Positions 1-11,700 of a stretch of 64,000 nt of DNA are shown here, piece after piece. Numbering within the stretch: the first letter of the stretch is position 1; each line of letters begins with the position of its first letter. The notes under the pieces are model-generated. The model saw only the letters and a program-made list of their open reading frames with translations. It was not told where the DNA came from and did not search any database. A program made the translations under genes and the position numbers. Where the stretch lies: the NCBI RefSeq assembly GCF_958450345.1, contig NC_088783.1, positions 54,784,395-54,848,394 on the forward strand, read 5' to 3'. This DNA is from Calliphora vicina (lineage: Eukaryota > Arthropoda > Insecta > Diptera > Calliphoridae).

Positions 1-210
1 TTAATTCAATTTAAATGCAGCTTTTGAAGGAAGCTCAAGACTTAGATATTGGGAATGGATTTATGAAATGAAAGGCAGTCATTTTTTAAATACATATTAA
101 GATAATTCAGCTCAAATTTAATTAATTACTACGAAGCTCTATATATAATGATTATAACACTAAGTTTTTATATGAAATTTTGCTATAATATTCATAGTTT
201 ACAGTATTAT

Positions 211-473
211 TCACCCCTATCGTGAAAAACATGTGAAATTTATGTTCCCATGAAATATTCATTTCCCTCGAAGGGAAAATTGCTATCGTGATATTCTCCT
301 AAACTTTTCATTCACAATAGTTGATTTTGTTCGTAACAGCTGTTTATTGTTTACAAAATTTCATTTAAAAATTTCACAACATGGGGAATTTTTTCACGTG
401 AACAAAGTTTATGAACGTAAAATGGGAAATGGGAACATACTTCATGTGAAATTTTGATTCGCGATAGGGGTGA
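211..473. repeat. MITE, TCACCCCTATCG family, copy 1
   Basis: A 263-bp non-coding element. It starts with TCACCCCTATCG and ends with the inverted form CGATAGGGGTGA. Inside lie sub-terminal motifs that recur in other copies (CACGTGAACAAAG, CAGCTGTTTATTG). TTAT on both sides (207-210 and 474-477) is a possible target duplication. The same family recurs at 4146-4655 and 50302-50555, which supports its being mobile. No coding capacity is seen. The superfamily is unknown. Confidence 0.75.
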
Positions 474-590
474 TTATATATTTCGGGAATAGCCGGGTAC
501 CCGGGAATGTAGAGACAAATTTTATCGATTCCCGGGAATCGAAAAAGGTCGGGAAATTAAAAACCCTATGTGGAGGTTGTCATGAGGACC

Positions 591-1251
591 CTGACTACAT
601 GTTGGGCATAAGTTGAGGATATCACGTTCTATGCGGGACCAGAAGGCGTTAATCCATTACAACTCTAGTTTTACGCGGCAGAATCTCCTCGGCGTCTGCT
701 ATCGGTGGTGGGCGACCTCCAGTATGACATTCCGCTACCGCGGAATTGATGGCGTCTCAATAAATGACGTTCAAAGCTGTCATATACGAGACGCGATCAA
801 ATGGATCCTGGACATACCTCCGTCGATCTCCTCGTATTTTCTTAGGTCCCGTCTGACATGCCTAGAGGGAGACTCCAACTGTGTAATGTTGAAGTTTGCA
901 TGACTCCTCCGGTGACATCCCACAAGGAACTGTTGTGTCAACATGACGTTATGTTCCTTGACTACCCTGATTACATGCTGGGCATAAGTTGAGGATGGCA
1001 CGTTCTATGCGGGACCAGTAGGCGTTAAGCCACCGTCTGCTATTGGTGGTGGTGAATGACGTTCAAAGCTGTCATATACGAGCCGCGATCAAATGGATCC
1101 TGCACATACCTCTGCATGCTCTCCTCGTATTTTCTTAGTCCTGTCTGACATGCCTCGGCGGAGACTCCAACTGTGTGATGTTGAAGTTTGGATGACTCCT
1201 CCGGTGACATCCCACAAGGAACTGTTGCGTTAACATGACGTTATGTTCCTA
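591..1251. repeat. Direct duplication inside the LINE remnant
   Basis: Two diverged direct copies start at 591 and 967, a period of 376 bp. Both begin with CTGA(C/T)TACATG(T/C)TGGGC and end with CATGACGTTATGTTCCT. The second copy lacks about 90 bp of the first. They differ by many point changes, so the duplication is old. Confidence 0.75.
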
Positions 1252-1665
1252 GACCAGTAGAACCTTAGTTTCCTCGTGAAGCTGGTGTTCGGAGGTAATT
1301 TGGAGGCAGGTTGTGACGGTCCTTAAGGTTGTATTTTGACAGCTTCGAATATTTCTTCACTTAACGCAGGCGATCACATTGGCAGATCATAGTTAACCAC
1401 TGACCGACCAATTGTCTTGTAGGTTGCTAGCAAGGTTTCTTTGTTCATACCACAAGTGCTGCCGGCTAGTGCCTGAGGACCTTGTTCCTATTTCGCAGTA
1501 AAAAGGCTATCAAAATTGACACCCAAGATTTTCGGGTGGTTCACTGACTAAGTTGAGATTTACCTCCTTTGTCCAAGTGAGGAAGAGTGTTGCCGATGAC
1601 TTCGTTGGGCAGGTTACGTGCAGTGAAGAAATTGTGGATTTCGTTGAGATAACCATGGCTTTGGT
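591..1665 (-). pseudogene. LINE (Jockey-type) reverse transcriptase C-terminal remnant
   Basis: Decayed 3' part of a non-LTR retrotransposon ORF2, read on the minus strand in several broken frames. Recognisable pieces in order are: FFTARNL and a block like the usual PTKSSATLFTTW (about 1580-1660); KILGVNFDSLF and RNKVLRALAGSTCGMNKET (about 1420-1540); NKETLLATYKTIGRSVVNY (about 1390-1450); GCHRRSHANFNITQLESP with PSRHVRRDLRKYEE (about 820-930); and the C-terminal cysteine motif SRIERDILNLCPTCSQGPHD (about 570-640). These blocks match the C-terminal half of Jockey-like reverse transcriptases, downstream of the catalytic palm. Stops and frameshifts show it is dead. The C-terminal part is present twice in tandem (591-957 and 967-1251). 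Its upstream edge abuts mariner sequence near 1665. Confidence 0.7.
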
Positions 1666-2225
1666 GTCGATTCGGCTGGTTGTCCGGGCTTCACATACGA
1701 TCTCTTACCCTTTGCGTTATAGAAATGGATGCATTTTTCATCGCAGCGTTCAAGCATCATATCATCATTCAAGGTCTCTCGGCTTCAATTCGTATGGTAC
1801 CCAATTTCCCTGCTTTTGGATGACTCTTGCAGCAAACGTTTTGAAATTGATGCATGAGTAGCACCCAATGAGTTTGCAAGCTCTTGTTGAGTTTGACAAC
1901 AATCTTCATGTAGTAATGCCTCCAATTCTGGGTCTTTAATCTTTTTTGGTTGGCCTGAGTGATTTTTGTCTTCCGCGTCAAAATCACCACTTCTGAACCG
2001 AACAAACCATCTCCCGCATGTTGAAACCGATGAAACACATTCACCATAAGCTTTAGTTAGCAAAGAAGTAAAGCAAAACTTCCCGCATATGGCGCTTTGT
2101 TGTTACAAAGTTCGACAATTTCGAAGCAAAAAAAAACATTGCTGTTTACACCATATGTTTAATAATTAAGTGAGAATAAATGACAAATATGTACCCTTCA
2201 AAATGATATATAAGTTATTGAAAAT
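1665..2225 (-). pseudogene. mariner transposase N-terminal remnant (mauritiana-like)
   Basis: An open stretch at 1785-2063 (92 codons) encodes the N-terminal DNA-binding half of a mariner transposase: AYGECVSSVSTCGRWFVRFR, then SGDFDAEDKNHSGQPKK and LEALLHEDCCQTQQELANSL. The last two are the paired helix-turn-helix signature of mauritiana-type mariners. Frame-shifted continuation to about 1665 includes DEKCIHF, matching the first catalytic block GDEKWI, and KKSYVKPGQPA-like sequence. The catalytic C-terminal half is missing because the reading joins LINE sequence there. The stretch above 2063 resembles the 5' non-coding end of the mariner copy at 5340-5660. It is inactive. Confidence 0.8.
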
Positions 2226-2254
2226 AAAAAGCGTGATCAAAAGATACGCCATCT

Positions 2255-2600
2255 GAACGGGTTCATTTGTCTTGCTATTCTAAATGAACGATTTTATAAA
2301 TCATGCTATTTTAAATGAACGGGTTCATTTGACATGCTACTCTCTATGAACCGGTCTTCATTATGTGTTTCATTTCATTGTCCATGTGCATCATTTCATT
2401 GTTCAAGCTATAGTTTATGAACTGGTGTATTTCGCTTACTATTCTCTATGAAGCGATTCCATTTTCATGCCAATATATATGAACCGGTTCACTTTTCAAG
2501 TTATTCTGTATGAATTTCTTCATTTCTCATGCTATTCTTTATGAACCTTTATTATAAATGAACCATTCCGTTGTTAATAAATAACCGTTTCCATTCCTTA
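2255..2600. repeat. Short-period array built on TGAACCGGTTCA
   Basis: Irregular tandem units of about 30 bp. Each carries the palindrome TGAACCGGTTCA or a degraded form, followed by CATGCTATTCTCTATG-like sequence. The same array appears in inverse orientation at 3655-4140 and again at 5715-5960. No coding potential is seen. Confidence 0.75.
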
Positions 2601-3650
2601 ACACTAAAAATTAATCGGTTTAGGAAGAAAACACATCTACGCCAATATAAATAACAAATCATACAAAGTAGTACCGCAAAATAAACCAAAACCATAAGAC
2701 CTCATTAAATATTTGAACAAAAAAAAAAATCCAATTTTCTTTTATTCTAATTTATTTAACCAAATATTTTTGTTTGTAGCTGATTTTAAATCTTTCACCT
2801 TCTCGACTCTAGTTGGTTTCCTTTGGCTGCTAACAAATACTGTTGCCATACCGCTGGCTGGCCGGCCGGTCGGCCAACAACATCAATGGTCACAAATCAT
2901 TCGTAAATCACTGTAAAATTGCTACTAACCAACGACCTTTAAGTTTACGACATGCCAGCACATACAGATACACACACCACTACACTCCCAGAAGGCAGCA
3001 GCATCACACAAACAGAAATTCGTGTAAAAATGCATGTGATTACACACAAAAATGATGCCGAAAAAAATGCCAAAAATGGAAAAGTTACTTTACAGCTCTC
3101 GGTCATTATGTTGTACGTGTTCTTTACGAGATGTGGCATGAATTTAAGCAGAAACCAAACAAAAACAACAACTGAAACAACAGCAACAACAACGACATCA
3201 AGAAGGAGAACAATGTGATTTAGAGTGATTTATCAGTGTTACTTATATTTTTGATCTTCTCACGCATTTGAAACGCCTTCTACACAATGCTGCTATGCTG
3301 GCAATGTACCGATGGGGCCTACACTAACGACCATGAGGTCCAAACGGTGGATACTCCTCTTTACGTTCATCTCTAAATGTTGTATTCATGCTCATGGACA
3401 GACAGACAAACTAGCTGTAATGTGCCTTAACAAAAGTTTAAGCGCTTTATTTTTTTTGTGTGTTTTGTTTAGAGTTTTTCGGTTTTGGTGTATGAATGCT
3501 GTTAGGGAGTTGTGGAGACGGGTGTGGATTATGCTCCAACTTTAAAAAGATGATGGTGTGACAGACTTGTTTGTTGCACCAAAATTTTGTATGAACCAGT
3601 GAGTGAGTGACTTTATCATCTCTAACCACAAGCAATATATAATCTACTCA
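2600..3650. other. Unannotated stretch, no gene seen
   Basis: Less AT-rich than its neighbours between 2840 and 3220, with CAACAACAAC-type simple runs near 3165-3195. Short open frames occur on both strands, but none looks like a known protein. It may be old host DNA lying between the repeat arrays. Confidence 0.4.
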
Positions 3651-3654
3651 TTTG

Positions 3655-4140
3655 GAAACAGTTGTACGAGAATACCTTAAAGTTAATCCGATGAGGAGCT
3701 GGAGGTACTGATTGCATAGAAAAGCATAGATAATAGTATGAAAAATTAACCGGTTTATAGGAAGAGCATAAAAATGACAGTGGTCAAAGAGAGTAGCATG
3801 AAAAATGAACCGGTTCAAAGAGAGAATGGAATGAAAAATGAACCAGTTCACTGAGAACAGCAAGAATATTTAACTCATAAAAGAAGCGGTTCAAAGAGAA
3901 TAATAGCAAAAATTAACCAGTTTATAGAAAATAAAAAATGAACCAGTTTATAGAAAATAGCTCCAAAACTGAACCGGTTCATTGAGAATAGTATACCAAA
4001 TGAACCAGTTTATATAGAATAAGAATTCCATATAGAATAACAATAATAATGTACCGGTTCATTAAGAATATAATATAGAATAGTATGAAAAATTAATCGG
4101 TTTATAGAGATAATCATGAAAACAGAACTAGTTCATTAAT
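3655..4140. repeat. TGAACCGGTTCA array, inverse orientation
   Basis: Units of roughly 26-33 bp such as AATGAACCGGTTCATTGAGA. GAACCGGTTC and the variants GAACCAGTTT and TAACCGGTTT recur through the block, with GAGAATAGCATGAAAAA-like spacers. It is the reverse complement of the array at 2255-2600. Confidence 0.75.
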
Positions 4141-4145
4141 AATAT

Positions 4146-4655
4146 TCACCCCTATCGCGAATCAACATTTCACATGAAATATTTTCCCTTTTCCTTTTTT
4201 CGTTCATCAACTTTGTTCACGTGAAAAAAATTCCCCTTGTTGTGAAATTTTTAAATGGAATTTTGTAAACAATCACAAAAACATGTGAAATTTGTGCTCC
4301 CATGAAATATCCATTTCAATCGAAGGGAAAATTGCTATCGTGATATTCCCCTAAACTTTTCATTCACAATAGTTAATTTTGTTCATAGCAGCTGTTTATT
4401 GTTTACAAAATTTCATTTAAAAATTTCACAACATGAGGAATTTTTTCACGTGAACAAAGTTTATGAACGAAAAATGGGAACATATCTCATGTAAAATATT
4501 GATTCGCGATAGGGGTGAATAAACAGCTGTTACGAACTAAATCAACTATTGTGAATGTAAAGTTCATCATGATATTCCCGATAGCAATTTTCTCTTCGAG
4601 GGAAATGGATATTTCATGGGAACAAAATTTCAAATGTTATTGCCGATAGGGGTGA
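4146..4655. repeat. Cluster of TCACCCCTATCG MITEs, partly head-to-head
   Basis: A partial copy (about 4146-4276) runs directly into a nearly full copy in the opposite sense, ending CGATAGGGGTGA at about 4516. A further truncated copy follows, closing with GATAGGGGTGA at about 4655. Shared blocks are CACGTGAA, CCCTTCGA/TCGAAGGG and CAGCTGTTTATTG. The arrangement suggests repeated insertion of the family into itself. Confidence 0.7.
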
Positions 4656-4695
4656 TTATGAAATCCTAACCCGTTTTATAGATAATAGTAAGAAA

Positions 4696-4960
4696 AACAA
4701 GTAAGAGAGCTATATTCGGCTGTGCCATTCTTATTTACCCTTCACCAAATTATACTCAAAATACAAATTTTAAATATTTGTAGGTAAATTTTTTTTTCCA
4801 AAGTTGTTTTTTCAATTTTTTGTTAAAAATGTTTTTTAGAATTATTTTAATTTTTTTTTTAAATTTAAATTTTTTTTATTTTTTTTTGGTTTTTTAAATC
4901 TTTTTTTTTGGTAAAAAAAATTTCGGGTTAAAAAATAATTTTGTTTTATTTGGAACTTCG
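4696..4960 (-). mobile_element. DINE-like element, family 1, 3' fragment
   Basis: Starts with the family 3' end read in reverse (AACAAGTAAGAGAGCTATAT), followed by TTCGGCTGTGCC and TTTACCCTTCACC, then the usual T-rich spacer. The hairpin is damaged because its second half is missing. The 5' half of the element is absent. Confidence 0.7.
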
Positions 4961-5340
4961 TTTTCTAAATGTGTAAAAAAAATTAAGAGCGTATATGCAT
5001 TTTTCAATTTTTAATGCCGTTTTAAAAACCAAAAACTTCTAATTTTTCTAAAAAAAAGTATATTTCTAAAACGACTGCGAATATTATAAACATGTTAAGA
5101 TTAGCTTGAAGGTAATTTCGTTGGGGAATTTCGGTTTTTTCAGTTTATTCAGTAAACTAAACCGTTTTTGAGTTACGCGAATATATGTTGTGCAACCTCC
5201 TCCATTTTCGAAATAACGGTATATCTCGAAAATACGAGCTAACCTAAAAAAACGCTTAGCACCACTGAATTCAGCGTACCCGAATTAGTTTAAGCCGCTG
5301 GGTGCCCTTCTTGACAGAAAAAAAAGTGTCAATTTCGTGC
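4960..5340. other. Unannotated stretch
   Basis: AT-rich sequence without a gene. Blocks such as AACCGTTTTTGAGTTACGCG and CGGTATATCTCGAAAATACG look like repeat material, but no termini were identified. Confidence 0.35.
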
Positions 5341-5660
5341 ATAGTGTTATTGTCCTTCAGACTTTTTTTGGCTGATCTAGGCGATCTTTGTCTTCAGTGT
5401 CAAAATCACCACTTCTGAACCGCACTTTGAAACCGATGGGACGCATTCACCAAAAGCGTTGGGGAGGAATCGGTGTGCTTCAGTGGCATTTGTTTACAAA
5501 TTAATGAAGTAAAGCAAAACTTCCCGCATATGACGCTTTGTTGGCACAACATTTTCGAATCAAAAAAAAAAAAAAACTTTGTTGTTTACACTATAATGTT
5601 CAATAACTAACTTGGAATAAAAGACTGGTATGTACCCTTCAAAATGACATATAATTTATT
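5340..5660 (-). pseudogene. mariner 5' end and N-terminal fragment
   Basis: Nucleotide-level copy of the mariner start region seen at 1900-2225. Shared blocks include TTTGTCTTC.GTGTCAAAATC, AGTAAAGCAAAACTTCCCGC and TATGTACCCTTCAAAATGA. Only the beginning of the helix-turn-helix coding region remains, with frame breaks. Catalytic parts are missing. Confidence 0.65.
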
Positions 5661-5714
5661 AAAAGATACATATATTGTAAATCCCGTTTTTAAGTCATAC
5701 AATCAATATAATAT

Positions 5715-5960
5715 TATGAAAATGAATAGTTCTTGTGAATAACATGAAAAATAATCCGGTTCAATGGAAATAACATGAAAAATTAATCTGGTCATTGAAA
5801 ATAGAATAAAAAATGAACCGGTTCTTGAGAATAACATGGAAATTAAACCGAATCATTGAAAATAATAGGCAAATGAACTATGTTCATTTAGCATAGTATG
5901 AAAAATGAATCGAATAAATGAGAATAGCATAAAATCAATAAAAAATTTAATGAATTAGTT
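5715..5960. repeat. TGAACCGGTTCA array, third block
   Basis: Degenerate units with GAACCGGTTCTTGAGAATA and GAATAACATGAAAAAT, in the same orientation as 3655-4140. The block is more decayed than the other two. Confidence 0.6.
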
Positions 5961-7680
5961 AAGAAAAACGTATTTAATATGATTTTAAAAATTGAATTAA
6001 TTATTTCGGACCTTTGATCGCTACACTAAATAATGATTTCCAAAAAAATAAAGAATACCATTAAAAACAGTTTTGTCTGCTGTAAAGCAAGTGGAAACAA
6101 TGAAACACAGAAATACTCTATTAATTTTTATTAGAAAGCGCCAAAAAATGTTTCATATAGTTTGGCAGTAAAAATTGTAAATAGCATTGTTTTTAAGAGA
6201 TCATAAAAATCAAATTAGTTTTATCTAAAATAGCATAAAAATTCAATCAACCAACTACTACTACTACTACGATTGGATTGAACCGGTTCTTTTAAAACGC
6301 AATAAAAACTGTCTGGATAAACATCGTTTAACTTGTAGAATAAATAGATGCAAATGGAATATTAACGAGATCACGTTGAATATATAATTCTCACTCTGAT
6401 TAAATCGTATACGTTAACGTTATTCCAAAGAGCGAAAGAAACATGACAACAATCAAACCGGTTAATTGAGATTGACCAATAAGAAAGCAACTGTGGTTAA
6501 TGGGTTAATTTCGCCAAGTGTTACCAGGCCATTTATTATCATATAAATTTAAATTGTTGTTGTTGCTGTTGTTGGCATGGGTGCAAAAAAAATACCTTTT
6601 TTAGCTTATGGAAAGGGGGCCGTACTTTACTAGCATTCCATAGCAACATCTCATCATTACCGGCGTCGTCGTCATCAGCAGCATCACCATCATCAGCATT
6701 TACTACTACGACGACGACGTCGTCATAGTCATTTCTAAATTTAAGTATTTTGTTGACTTTTGTTTTGGGATCACTGCGATTTACTCTAAGCAGCAGTGGT
6801 TTGTTTTGTTTTGCTAAATTCCCATTCTTTAGTTTTTTTTTTATTTCCTTCCACCTCTTTAGCTGAGATCTTATCAATTTTGAAATTTAGTTTCGTTTAA
6901 TTTTTTGGCGGCTCTTTAGGGTCTGTTTTTATTACAAGTATATTTTAGTTTTTTTGTTCTTAAATTCGTATGTTGGTTACGGTAGACCTGAACTCATAAT
7001 AATAATAATTTTTCCATAATTTTCTTATCATTTCGGTTTATCTTTATCGCTTTAAATACTCCCATTAACCATGCGTAAGCTTTTATAAACATGATTTCGC
7101 TTTATAATGAATTGGTTTCGTTTCATATTTTAAATCACGTTTATGTTTTTTCAGTTTTAAGATTAGAGCAGTAAAACTGATGCACACACAACAAACCAGG
7201 GCTTTTTTGAAAACCTTTTCATTCACAAAATTCATTTATTTTGATAAATTCCATTATTACGAAATTAATTTATGACCCTAATTCCAATTTATTTTAGAAT
7301 TGATTTCATTTCATTTTCATTTAGACTGTGATTATCCCCTATGTTTTATTTATATTTTTGTTTGTATTTTAATTTAATTTCTTGTACATTTTTTAAATAA
7401 TTTGTTTATTTTACTTTATTATTGTTGTTATCAAACCCTGACCTATATTTTATTTTAAATTTTATTATACAGAGTACATACTAGAGATATGTCTTACTTC
7501 TAGATCTTTTAAAACGATAAGTCCATCAAACATTATCACATTTGTTTAATTTAATTTTATTGTTTTCAAATTAATTTGTAATTAAATGAAATCATAGGAA
7601 TTGTTATAAACAAAATTAAAACAAAAATAAATTAATATTGGATGTATGAATAAAAATGTGAGATTTTTTCAAATATTTAG
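5960..7680. other. AT-rich stretch with triplet repeats, no supported gene
   Basis: No recognisable protein. Simple repeats include CTA at about 6249-6260 and mixed CGT/CAT/CAG triplets at 6660-6730, ending in the palindrome GACGACGTCGTC. A 112-codon minus-strand frame at 6539-6877 translates these triplets into runs of V, D and Q. It is treated as spurious. Confidence 0.5.
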
Positions 7681-7689
7681 CATTTATTT

Positions 7690-8475
7690 TGAAACATTCG
7701 TTCAATATAAATTTATTCAAAGTATTGGCCATTGTTAGCTATGACCTTTTCCCATCTTCCTAGCAACATATAGATTTCGAACCAAAATAACTGCACTTCT
7801 TTTGAGGCCAAGAACAAATCAAGCCAATATCGGATACTCTGTGTCAAAGTGAAGCGTATACCATAGAGAATGTTCAGCACCGATCGAAACAAATAGCAGT
7901 CTGAACTATAAAGAGGGTGAGGCAAAACTTGCCAACCACTTTATTCTAAATACTTTTTACAGGTATTGCAACATGTGGTCGAGAGTTGTCAACATGGAAT
8001 ATTACGGTTTCATGTCAATGTTTGCTTCAAAGGAATCAGTTGCGTTCGGTACAGGTTCCCTGAGATGGTCAGATTTCAGCAGCTCTTTTGCTCTCAACAA
8101 ATACAAAAAATTACCTTAGCAAGTAATGGTTCGGTGCAAAAATGTTTTTCTTTTATGGAGTTCATTTCGGACAAGCAAAATCGAATTTCAAGGTCTCTCG
8201 GCTTCAATTCGTATGGTAACCAATGCCCCTGATTTTGAATGAATCATGCTGCTTGCTGCGAGTAGTTCCCAATGATTTTGTTAGCTCTTGTTGAGTTTTA
8301 CAACAATTTTCATGGAGTAATGCCTCCAATTCTTGGTCTTCAAACTTTTTTTGCTTGCCTGGGCCTTGGTGTCAAAATCATCATTTCTGAACCTCACAAA
8401 CCATCACTCGGACGTTGAAACCGATGGAACCCATTCACCATAAGCTTTCGTGTGCAATCGGTGTAATTCAACGGC
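7690..8475 (-). pseudogene. Near full-length degraded mariner transposase (mauritiana-like)
   Basis: On the minus strand the whole transposase can be followed through frameshifts. The N-terminal helix-turn-helix is at about 8250-8450 (FGECVPSVST, VRFRNDDFD), and ELKPRDLEIRFCLSEMNS at about 8160-8210. A decayed central part follows, then the C-terminus at 7713-7925. The C-terminal frame contains PHPLYSSD and YLFRS, the remains of the PHPPYSPDLAPSDYHLFRS block that holds the third catalytic Asp of the D,D34D triad. Residues have been deleted from that block. The frame ends LLGRWEKVIANNGQYFE, close to the Mos1-type terminus. The 5' end is cut by a DINE-like insertion at about 8476. It is inactive. 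Confidence 0.8.
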
Positions 8476-8476
8476 A

Positions 8477-9215
8477 CATTTTTATATCCTTTACCTTCGT
8501 GAGAAGGGTATAGGTTTGTCATTCCGTTTGTAATTTCCACGATATAATTTTCCGACCATATAAAGTATATAAATTCTGGATCCTTATAGATGTGGAGTCG
8601 ATTAAGCCATGTCCGTCAGTCTGTCTGATGAAATAAACTTTCCGAAGCCCCCAAATAACTTACATACACGATTCATACATCAATATCTCCGGCTCGGTCG
8701 AGAAAATCGATCCACAAATGGCTGAGATATAACATATAACCAGGACAACCTCGATTTTTTACCTATATCTGGATTACGAAGTAATTAATGTTGACTATAT
8801 AATATAGACAATGATAGATATTTCAAAGACCTTTGCAACGACGTATATAAGACCATAGTAAGTGGACCTACAATGGGTCAAAATCAAATTTTTAACCCGA
8901 ATTATTTTTTTCACCAAGTTTTTGTTTTCGCTAAATATTAAAAAAAATTTAAAAAACAAAAAAAATTTAAAAATTTAAAAAACAATTCGAAAAATTTTTT
9001 CACTAAAAGGTTTTTTTCGCTAAATATTAAAAAAAAAATTGAAAAAAAAAACAAAAAAAAATTTTTTAAATTTTTAAAAAACAATTCGAAAATTCTTTTT
9101 CCAAAAAATTAAAAAACTGCAAAAAAAAACAAATTTGTTTACCTAAAAATATTTAAAATTTTTATTTTGAAGTATAATTTGAGGAAGGGTATATTATAGC
9201 TCTCTTACTTGTTTT
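8477..9215 (+). mobile_element. DINE-like element, family 1, hairpin-less copy
   Basis: 5' end TATATCCTTTACCTTCGTGAGAAGGGTATA is a self-complementary sub-terminal motif (described here only by position, 8473-8502). The body has the family blocks TTCCGTTTGTAATTTC, GGATCCTTATAGAT, GTCGATTAAGCCATGTCCGT, and GTCAGTCTGTCTG microsatellite. It ends TCTCTTACTTGTTTT. The 3' hairpin present in sister copies is missing: GAAGGGTATA runs straight into TTATAGCTCTC. It inserted into the 5' part of the adjacent mariner. Confidence 0.75.
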
Positions 9216-9224
9216 AATTCAATT

Positions 9225-9415
9225 TATTAGTGAACAAATTTTTATGACGAAAAAAAAATCGGGTTAAAAATAGTTTTCCCGATTTTTACCCATTGTAGGC
9301 CCGACTTACTAGCTTTGAAATATCTATCATTAGATTTTTCGATTTTAAATAGCAACCGAACCGTGTCCATAGCACATACATATATTGATGTATGAATTAT
9401 GTATGTATGTAGGTA
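9225..9415 (-). mobile_element. DINE-like family 1 internal fragment
   Basis: Blocks AATCGGGTTAAAAATAG, CCCATTGTAGGCCCGACTTA and GAAATATCTATCATTAGAT belong to the interior of family 1, in inverse orientation to the copy at 8477-9215. Both termini are lacking. Confidence 0.6.
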
Positions 9416-10130
9416 CGATTAAACTAACGAGTAATGGAAAAAATCGAATAAAGAACCGAATAAATGAAAAAATATTTCGAAATGTTTACTGGTGATTGTT
9501 ATGCTAAAAATTTAGAATTATTGACAATTTTGCAAAAAATATTCAGATAATTATTCGAATAAAAAAACGAATAATCGAAAAAATTTCCTTAAAAGTTAAT
9601 ATTTTCTATTTATTTTCAATAATTGTAATAAATCAGATTATTTTACAAAAATATTCGATTTTTATACGATTAAACTAACGAATAATAGAAAAACTATTCG
9701 AATAAATAACTGAATAAATGAAAAAAAAATATAACAAAAAGTTGTTTCTTAATTATTACGCTAAAATTACGCCCAATTTTTTTTAATTTTGAAGAATTTT
9801 TCCAAAAAATATTCGAACAAAATATCGAATAATTGGAAAATATTCGAATAAAAAACCGAATAAATTAAAAAAAATTATACCGAAAAATTATTACGTTAAA
9901 ATTTTCCAATTATATCGAAATTTTTTCAAAAAATATTCGGATAATTATTCGAATAAAAATATCGAATAATGGAAGAAATGTTAGAAAATGTATGATTTTA
10001 AATTTTATTGTGAATGATCATAGCTAAATAGATTGTTTAGAGAAATATTCGTGTAATTATTCGAATATTATAACGAATAATTGGAAAATATTCGAATAAA
10101 AAACCGAAAAATTAAAAAAGATTGTGATCT
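9415..10130. repeat. Degenerate array built on TTATTCGAATAA
   Basis: Many occurrences of TATTCGAATA and its half sites (ATTCGAATAAAAAACCGAAT, AACGAATAAT), set in AAAAAT-rich spacers. A longer, irregular unit of roughly 130-250 bp can also be followed by TTATTACG(C/T)TAAAAT motifs near 9500, 9755 and 9890. Non-coding. Confidence 0.65.
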
Positions 10131-10474
10131 CCGATAGTCCAAGGTTTGGCCTGAGCCAAACCTGAAGAAATGGCTAGGTGGAAAGAGATTTGACTCCAAC
10201 TATGAAATCATCTCAAAAAAATATATGTGGGGCATTTCATGTCAAGTGAACCAACTTTTTTCAACAACATCGGTCGAGAACTCTCTGAGTTATAGGGGGT
10301 AAAATTTTGACAATTTGGTCAAACAGGGGTTTTTTCTTATCCATGTAACTTATTACCTATTGTTCTTAGCAAAATGTGTCCCAAATAGTATAGATAGCTA
10401 TTTCTTCGATCTTTCGAAAAAAAATATTTAAAAAAAAAAATAAAAAATTTTTAATATTTTTTTTCCGAAATCAA

Positions 10475-10509
<35 letters not shown>

Positions 10510-10552
10510 CTTAAAATAAAGTTTAGATATTTTCCTTGAACACCTACTTGGT

Positions 10553-11700
10553 CGCTTAGTGGGATGCGAGTGGGATATCTATCAAAATAAATATTTTGTA
10601 ACTCAAAACATAAAATTTTTGACTTTTTTTTGCAAAATCAAAAACTTTGTTGACTTTTTTTTTTCAAAATGGACCCTTTTTTAATCTTTTTTTTTAGGTC
10701 AAACAAAAGCTTAGATATTATCCTTGAAGACCCTTTTGGTCGCTTAGTGGGATGCGAGTGGGATATCTATCAAAATAAATATTTTTTAACTCAAGACTTA
10801 CAATTTTTGACTTTTTTTTTTGCAAATAAAATTTTTTTTCCAAATGGGCCCTTTTTTTAAAATTTTTTTTGTAGTCAAAAGAAAGCTTAGGTCCATTCCT
10901 TTAAGATATTTTTAGTCCCTTAGTGGGGTGCGAGTGGGATATCTATCAAAATAAATATTTTGTAACGCAAGACATACAATTTTTTAATTTTTTTTTGCAA
11001 AATCAAAATTTTTTTCCAATATGGGCCCTTTTTTAATTTTTTTTTTTGCTCAAAAGAAAGCCTAGGTCCATTCCTTTAAGATATTTTTAGTCCCTTAGTG
11101 GGATGCGAGTGGGATATCTATCAAAATAAATATTTTGTAAACATTTTTTAATTTTTTTTTTGCAAAATCGAAATTTTTTTCCAATATGGGACTTTTTTTT
11201 AAAAAATTTTTTTTGCTCAAAAGAAAGCTTAGGTCTTTTCCTTTAAGACCTATTTTGTCACTTAGGAAGATGTGAGTAGGATATCTATTAAAATAAAAAT
11301 GTTGTAACTCAAGACATTCAATTATTGACTTTTTTTTTGCAAATTCGAATTTTTTTTCAAAATGGGCCCTTTTTTAAAAATTTTTTTTTATTCAAAAGAA
11401 AGCTTAGGTCCATTCCTTTAAGATATTTTAGGTCCCTTAGTGGGATACGAGTGGGATATCTATCAAAATAAATATTTTGTAACTCAAGATATACAATTTT
11501 TGATTTTTTGGCAAAATCAAAAACTTTTTTGACTTTTTTTTAAAATGGGCCCTTTTTGTAATTTTTTTTTTTCTATAAAGAAAGCTTAGGCCTATTCCTT
11601 TAAGATGGTTTTGATCGCTTAGTGGGATGCGAGTGGGATATATATCAAAATAAATGTTTTGTAACTCAAGACATACAATTTTTGTGTTAAAACATTTATT
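10553..11700 (+). repeat. ~175-bp tandem repeats, left arm (7 units)
   Basis: The marker CTTAGTGGGATGCGAGTGGG recurs at about 10555, 10742, 10918, 11094, 11260, 11435 and 11617 (spacing 166-187 bp). Each is followed by ATATCTATCAAAATAAATAT. T-rich stretches separate the units. Short open frames here come from repeat translation. Confidence 0.85.

Noticed and set aside
5000..5330. Possible additional transposon between the DINE-like fragment and the mariner
   Set aside because: The sequence looks repetitive, but neither terminal repeats nor a target duplication could be found.
6539..6877. 112-codon minus-strand frame with Val, Asp and Gln runs
   Set aside because: The runs translate CGT/CAT/CAG triplet repeats, no domain is recognisable, and surrounding sequence is non-coding in character.
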